Source of the DNA: Sphingobacteriales bacterium
GTDB taxonomy: Bacteria > Bacteroidota > Bacteroidia > Chitinophagales > Chitinophagaceae
Length of the DNA stretch: 8,655 bases
Direction: 5' to 3'
NCBI GenBank assembly: GCA_947472965.1
Contig: CANJEF010000039.1
Span: forward strand, 1 to 8,655
The notes under the pieces were generated by a model that was not told the origin of the DNA, did not search any database, and saw nothing but the letters and a program-made list of their open reading frames with translations. Positions 5,645 to 8,655 of this stretch are shown one piece after another. The position numbers and the translations under genes were made by a program. Within the stretch, counting starts at the first letter, position 1; each line of letters starts with the position of its first letter.

Positions 5645-8149
5645 ATGAGGAATAAAACCTTATGCCTTTTAATCATCTGTTTTTTTTTAACAACTGCCGA
5701 ACATACATTCGGACAGTTGAAGCAATTGAAAGGAACTATCAAGGACATACATTCTGATGAACCCATTCCATTTGCAACAATCAAATTCCTCGGCACCAAA
5801 AGTGCAAAACTAAGTGACTCCGCAGGGCACTTTACCCTTACATTGAATCATTGGTTTTCTGATACCTTGCTTGTAACTTATGCAGGCTTTGAAGATAACT
5901 ATATCAAGTTAGATACCAGTCTTCAACTAATTGATATTGTTATTAAAATGGAAAGGAATAAAGAAATCCGAGAGGTAATCGTAAAAAGCAAACTAGGCAG
6001 GGGTTTGCTTCTATGGCGTAAAATCATCAAATACAAAGACTTTAATGATCGAGCCCGTTTTAATAATTATAGCTACGAGTTGTATAACAAACTTGAGATT
6101 GACCTTAACAATGTTAATATTCAAAAAATGCAAAAAGGCTTTCTCCCACCAAAGCCATTCAAATTTATTCTAAACAACGTTGACACAATTTCGGAGGCAG
6201 CTCCTATCCTGCCAATCTATTTGATTGAAAACATATCTGACTACTATGCGCAGACAGATCCCAAAAAAACAAGAGAAGTTATTAAGGCAAGTAAAACAAT
6301 CGGTCTGAAAAACGAAAGCGTTTCGAAATTTCTTGGGGGCATGTACCAAAACATCAATGTTTACAAAAATTTCATTCCAATATTCGACAGGGAATATATT
6401 AGTCCGATCAGCAATGACGGCGATCTTTATTACCACTACAAAGTTCCCGACACACAATACCTGGGTGGGAAAAGAATTTTTCATTTGGTTTTCTTTCCAA
6501 AGAGAAAAGGCGAAAGTACCTTTCAAGGCGATGCATGGATTGCAGATTCCACCTATGCTGTTCAAAAAATGAATTTGCAGGTATCCCCAAATGCAAATAT
6601 CAATTTCATTGATAAGTTAAGCCTTGTTCAGGAATACAAACTCATCAACGATAGCACTTGGTTTCTCGCTAAAGATAAATTCATCGCAAATTTCAACATG
6701 ACAGGAAAGAAAAACCTGAACCTTATTGGAAGAAAAACAACCACCTATACAAATATCAAAATCAACAATGATACATTGCCGGAGAGTATGAAAGCTGGTA
6801 TGAAAAATGATAACAGAAAGGAGGTAGTCTCCGTGAATGAAGATGCAATGGATAAACCAGATAGCTTTTGGAGTTCCAACAGGCATGAAAACCTGAATAA
6901 AAATGAAGCTGGATTTTATAAAATGGCTGACTCGCTTTTAAAAATGCCAGCTTTTGAACGCTATTCAGATTGGCTTAAATTCATTGGAACCGGCTATCGG
7001 TTTGTAGGTAACTATGAAATAGGTCCCTGGATGAACTGGATCAGTGGAAATTCATATGAAGGGCTGAGGTTTAGGTTTGACCTTGGCACGAACTATCATT
7101 TCAGCAAAAAAATATATTTGTCATCTTACCTGGCTTACGGTACAAAAGACCAAAAAATAAAAGGCAAGCTTGAAGCACTCTATATGATTGGCAAAAACCC
7201 GAGAAGCAGTATCAGGGCTACGTATAAAAAGGACATGGATTATGGGCAGTCCTACTACGATGAAATTGGATATGACAACCTGTTTGCATTGGCCTTTCGT
7301 AAAGCCAATGTGCCGATTAAATTGATTTCAATTGAGCAGCAAAAACTTGAATATTTTAAGGAGTGGAGAAGCGGCCTTTCTTTCACACTCAATTTCAATC
7401 GAAGATTATTCAACCCAATAAAAAATATTCCACTCAAAGAAGATTACCCTAACCCTGAAAATGTTGGGAACTTGAACAACATGGAATTCAATGCCAAGAT
7501 CAGGTTTGCCTACCTTGAACGGTTCCTTCAGGATGATTTTTTCAGACGTAGTTTAGGTAGCGACTATCCAATTATTGAATTCACCTTTTCAAAGGGAATA
7601 AAGGGATTGCTTAATAGCAGCTATACATATGAAAAGTATGCCCTCAGTATTTCGGATTATGTGAAAATACCCCCAGCAGGAAGTTTTTACTATAATCTAT
7701 ATGCAGGAAAAATAAATGGGACCCTGCCTTACATGCTTTTGTCTGTAGCACCGGGAAATGAAATTTATTACTATAACAAGTACGCATTTAATTTGATGAA
7801 TCGCTTTGAATACCTGTCTGATCAATATGCAGGAGCAACCATAGAACACAACCTCGGCAGGGGTATATTTAGATACCTGCCATTCAATAAAAAACTCAAG
7901 TTCCGACAGTTCTGGAATGCAAAAGCCTTGTGGGGTGGACTCAGCAAGGGAAACATCGAATTGAATATGTTCCCTGGTACTACCTTTCAAAACCTTAGTG
8001 GTAAAACATATCTTGAACTCGGGACAGGGGTTGATAATATCTTCCACTTTTTTCGAATAGATTTCGTTTGGCGGGTGCTTCCACAGCCTTTCCCGATTGA
8101 AAAGTACAAGCGATTTGGAATTTTTGGGAGCTTCCGGTTTTCCTTTTAG
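5645..8149 (+). CDS. CarboxypepD_reg-like and DUF5686 domain outer-membrane protein
   Basis: The protein has 834 residues. Residues 1-23 are a signal peptide (basic RNK, then a hydrophobic core LCLLIICFFLTT, cleavage probably after Gly23 before QLKQL). Residues about 28-115 form a carboxypeptidase-regulatory-like beta-sandwich (LKGTIKD, EPIPFATIKFLG, SDSAGHFTL, VTYAGFED), the domain that opens many SusC/TonB-linked proteins. From about residue 118 it follows the DUF5686 pattern, including YSYELYNKLE (142-151). From about residue 465 alternating hydrophobic/polar strands with aromatic girdles suggest a beta-barrel, ending in GIFGSFRFSF with a terminal Phe typical of Bam-inserted outer-membrane proteins. 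There is no TonB plug domain, so it is not a TonB-dependent receptor. The biochemical role of DUF5686 is not known to me. The gene starts 47 bp after carB, has its own weak promoter candidate, and its stop overlaps the stop of the convergent aminotransferase gene by 4 bp. Confidence 0.85.
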   Translation: MRNKTLCLLIICFFLTTAEHTFGQLKQLKGTIKDIHSDEPIPFATIKFLGTKSAKLSDSAGHFTLTLNHWFSDTLLVTYAGFEDNYIKLDTSLQLIDIVIKMERNKEIREVIVKSKLGRGLLLWRKIIKYKDFNDRARFNNYSYELYNKLEIDLNNVNIQKMQKGFLPPKPFKFILNNVDTISEAAPILPIYLIENISDYYAQTDPKKTREVIKASKTIGLKNESVSKFLGGMYQNINVYKNFIPIFDREYISPISNDGDLYYHYKVPDTQYLGGKRIFHLVFFPKRKGESTFQGDAWIADSTYAVQKMNLQVSPNANINFIDKLSLVQEYKLINDSTWFLAKDKFIANFNMTGKKNLNLIGRKTTTYTNIKINNDTLPESMKAGMKNDNRKEVVSVNEDAMDKPDSFWSSNRHENLNKNEAGFYKMADSLLKMPAFERYSDWLKFIGTGYRFVGNYEIGPWMNWISGNSYEGLRFRFDLGTNYHFSKKIYLSSYLAYGTKDQKIKGKLEALYMIGKNPRSSIRATYKKDMDYGQSYYDEIGYDNLFALAFRKANVPIKLISIEQQKLEYFKEWRSGLSFTLNFNRRLFNPIKNIPLKEDYPNPENVGNLNNMEFNAKIRFAYLERFLQDDFFRRSLGSDYPIIEFTFSKGIKGLLNSSYTYEKYALSISDYVKIPPAGSFYYNLYAGKINGTLPYMLLSVAPGNEIYYYNKYAFNLMNRFEYLSDQYAGATIEHNLGRGIFRYLPFNKKLKFRQFWNAKALWGGLSKGNIELNMFPGTTFQNLSGKTYLELGTGVDNIFHFFRIDFVWRVLPQPFPIEKYKRFGIFGSFRFSF

Positions 8150-8655
8150 GCGTTACCCTTATTATCTACAGAATCACATGCGGCTAGAATGATGTTACAA
8201 GCAGTTTCTAACTCTTCTATTGAAATGGTAAGGGGAGGAGCAATTCGCATACAGTGCGATGCAAAAAGAAACCAATCAGTGAAAACCCCATTTTCAATAC
8301 ACACATCAATCACCCTTTTGTTCTGTTCGTAGGAATCGAATTCTACAGCCATCAACATACCTGCCGACCTAAAAGACTTGATCATTGGATGAATAAGTTT
8401 TTGCTCAATGAATTTTCGTTTTGATTCTAGTGAATCCATGAGCTTCTCTTCCAACAATACTTCCAATCCAGCCAAACCTGCAGCACAACAAACGGGATGC
8501 CCTCCGAATGTAGTAATATGACCTAAAATTGGATTGGTTGCAAATGCCATCATCTTATTTCGATCTGCGACAAAAGCTCCCAATGGCATCCCACCCCCGA
8601 TAGCCTTTCCAAGTACAAGTATGTCTGGCACTATCCCAAATTGTTCAAATGCGAA
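8146..8655 (-). CDS. Class III PLP-dependent aminotransferase, C-terminal part (5' end outside window)
   Basis: The reading frame enters from the window edge at 8655 and ends at TAA (8146-8148), covering about 169 residues of a family usually near 400-450. The visible part starts FAFEQFGIVPD, followed by LGKAIGGGMPLGAF; the Lys encoded at 8605-8607 is the expected Schiff-base lysine for pyridoxal phosphate. GHITTFGGHPVCCAAGLAGL follows, whose Thr-Thr pair is the usual PLP-phosphate contact from the partner subunit, and then the small C-terminal domain. Members include acetylornithine, ornithine, 4-aminobutyrate and related aminotransferases. Substrate-determining residues of the N-terminal half are missing here, so I do not assign one; Bacteroidota homologues are often listed only as aspartate aminotransferase family proteins. 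An internal GTG at 8629-8631 is not a start because the conserved sequence continues upstream of it. Being next to carB does not by itself show an arginine-synthesis role, since the gene is on the opposite strand. Confidence 0.9.
   Translation of the reverse strand, partial: FAFEQFGIVPDILVLGKAIGGGMPLGAFVADRNKMMAFATNPILGHITTFGGHPVCCAAGLAGLEVLLEEKLMDSLESKRKFIEQKLIHPMIKSFRSAGMLMAVEFDSYEQNKRVIDVCIENGVFTDWFLFASHCMRIAPPLTISIEELETACNIILAACDSVDNKGNA

Noticed and set aside
6170..6596. Overlapping open frames on both strands within the DUF5686 gene
   Set aside because: They lie fully inside a gene with a signal peptide and domain pattern; their translations are Cys/Phe-rich and look like antisense shadows.
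8629..8631. GTG as the start of the aminotransferase
   Set aside because: The frame continues upstream to the window edge with family-typical residues (FAFEQFGI), so this is an internal Val.

Overview
The window looks like a stretch of ordinary chromosome from a member of the Bacteroidota, most likely near the Chitinophagales/Sphingobacteriales. Four things point there. It is AT-rich. Its genes lack Shine-Dalgarno sequences and start after A/T-rich leaders. Promoter-like TAnnTTTG (-7) elements sit in front of genes. The protein set includes a CarboxypepD_reg-like + DUF5686 outer-membrane protein and a CarB that ends before the usual allosteric domain. No mobile element, CRISPR array, tRNA or rRNA was seen.

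Layout: (1) 1-123, +, the last 40 codons of a gene that resembles the C-terminal domain of biotin protein ligase. (2) 125-2283, -, a two-gene unit: a secreted or periplasmic M23 zinc endopeptidase, then a Bcp/PrxQ peroxiredoxin 5 bp downstream. A good Bacteroidota promoter lies right at the peptidase ATG. (3) 2284-2774, a 491-bp divergent intergenic region holding the promoters, one doubtful 55-codon ORF, and a GC hairpin followed by seven T just downstream of the carB -7 element. (4) 2775-5597, +, carB, the large subunit of carbamoyl-phosphate synthase, 940 aa, without the C-terminal MGS regulatory domain. (5) 5645-8149, +, an 834-aa DUF5686 outer-membrane protein. (6) 8146-8655, -, the C-terminal part of a class III PLP-dependent aminotransferase that runs off the window.

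The genes do not form one pathway. The M23 peptidase (cell wall) and Bcp (peroxide detoxification) are probably co-transcribed. CarB supplies carbamoyl phosphate for pyrimidine and arginine synthesis; no carA is in the window. The DUF5686 protein probably acts at the outer membrane. Both convergent gene pairs are packed very tightly, with a 1-bp gap at 124 and a 4-bp stop-codon overlap at 8146-8149.

I did not find a clearly new multi-gene system. The points most worth a second look are the hairpin/U-tract at the predicted 5' end of carB mRNA, the CarB without its allosteric domain, two promoter motifs placed exactly 4 nt before start codons (predicting leaderless mRNAs), and the small ORF in the divergent intergenic region.
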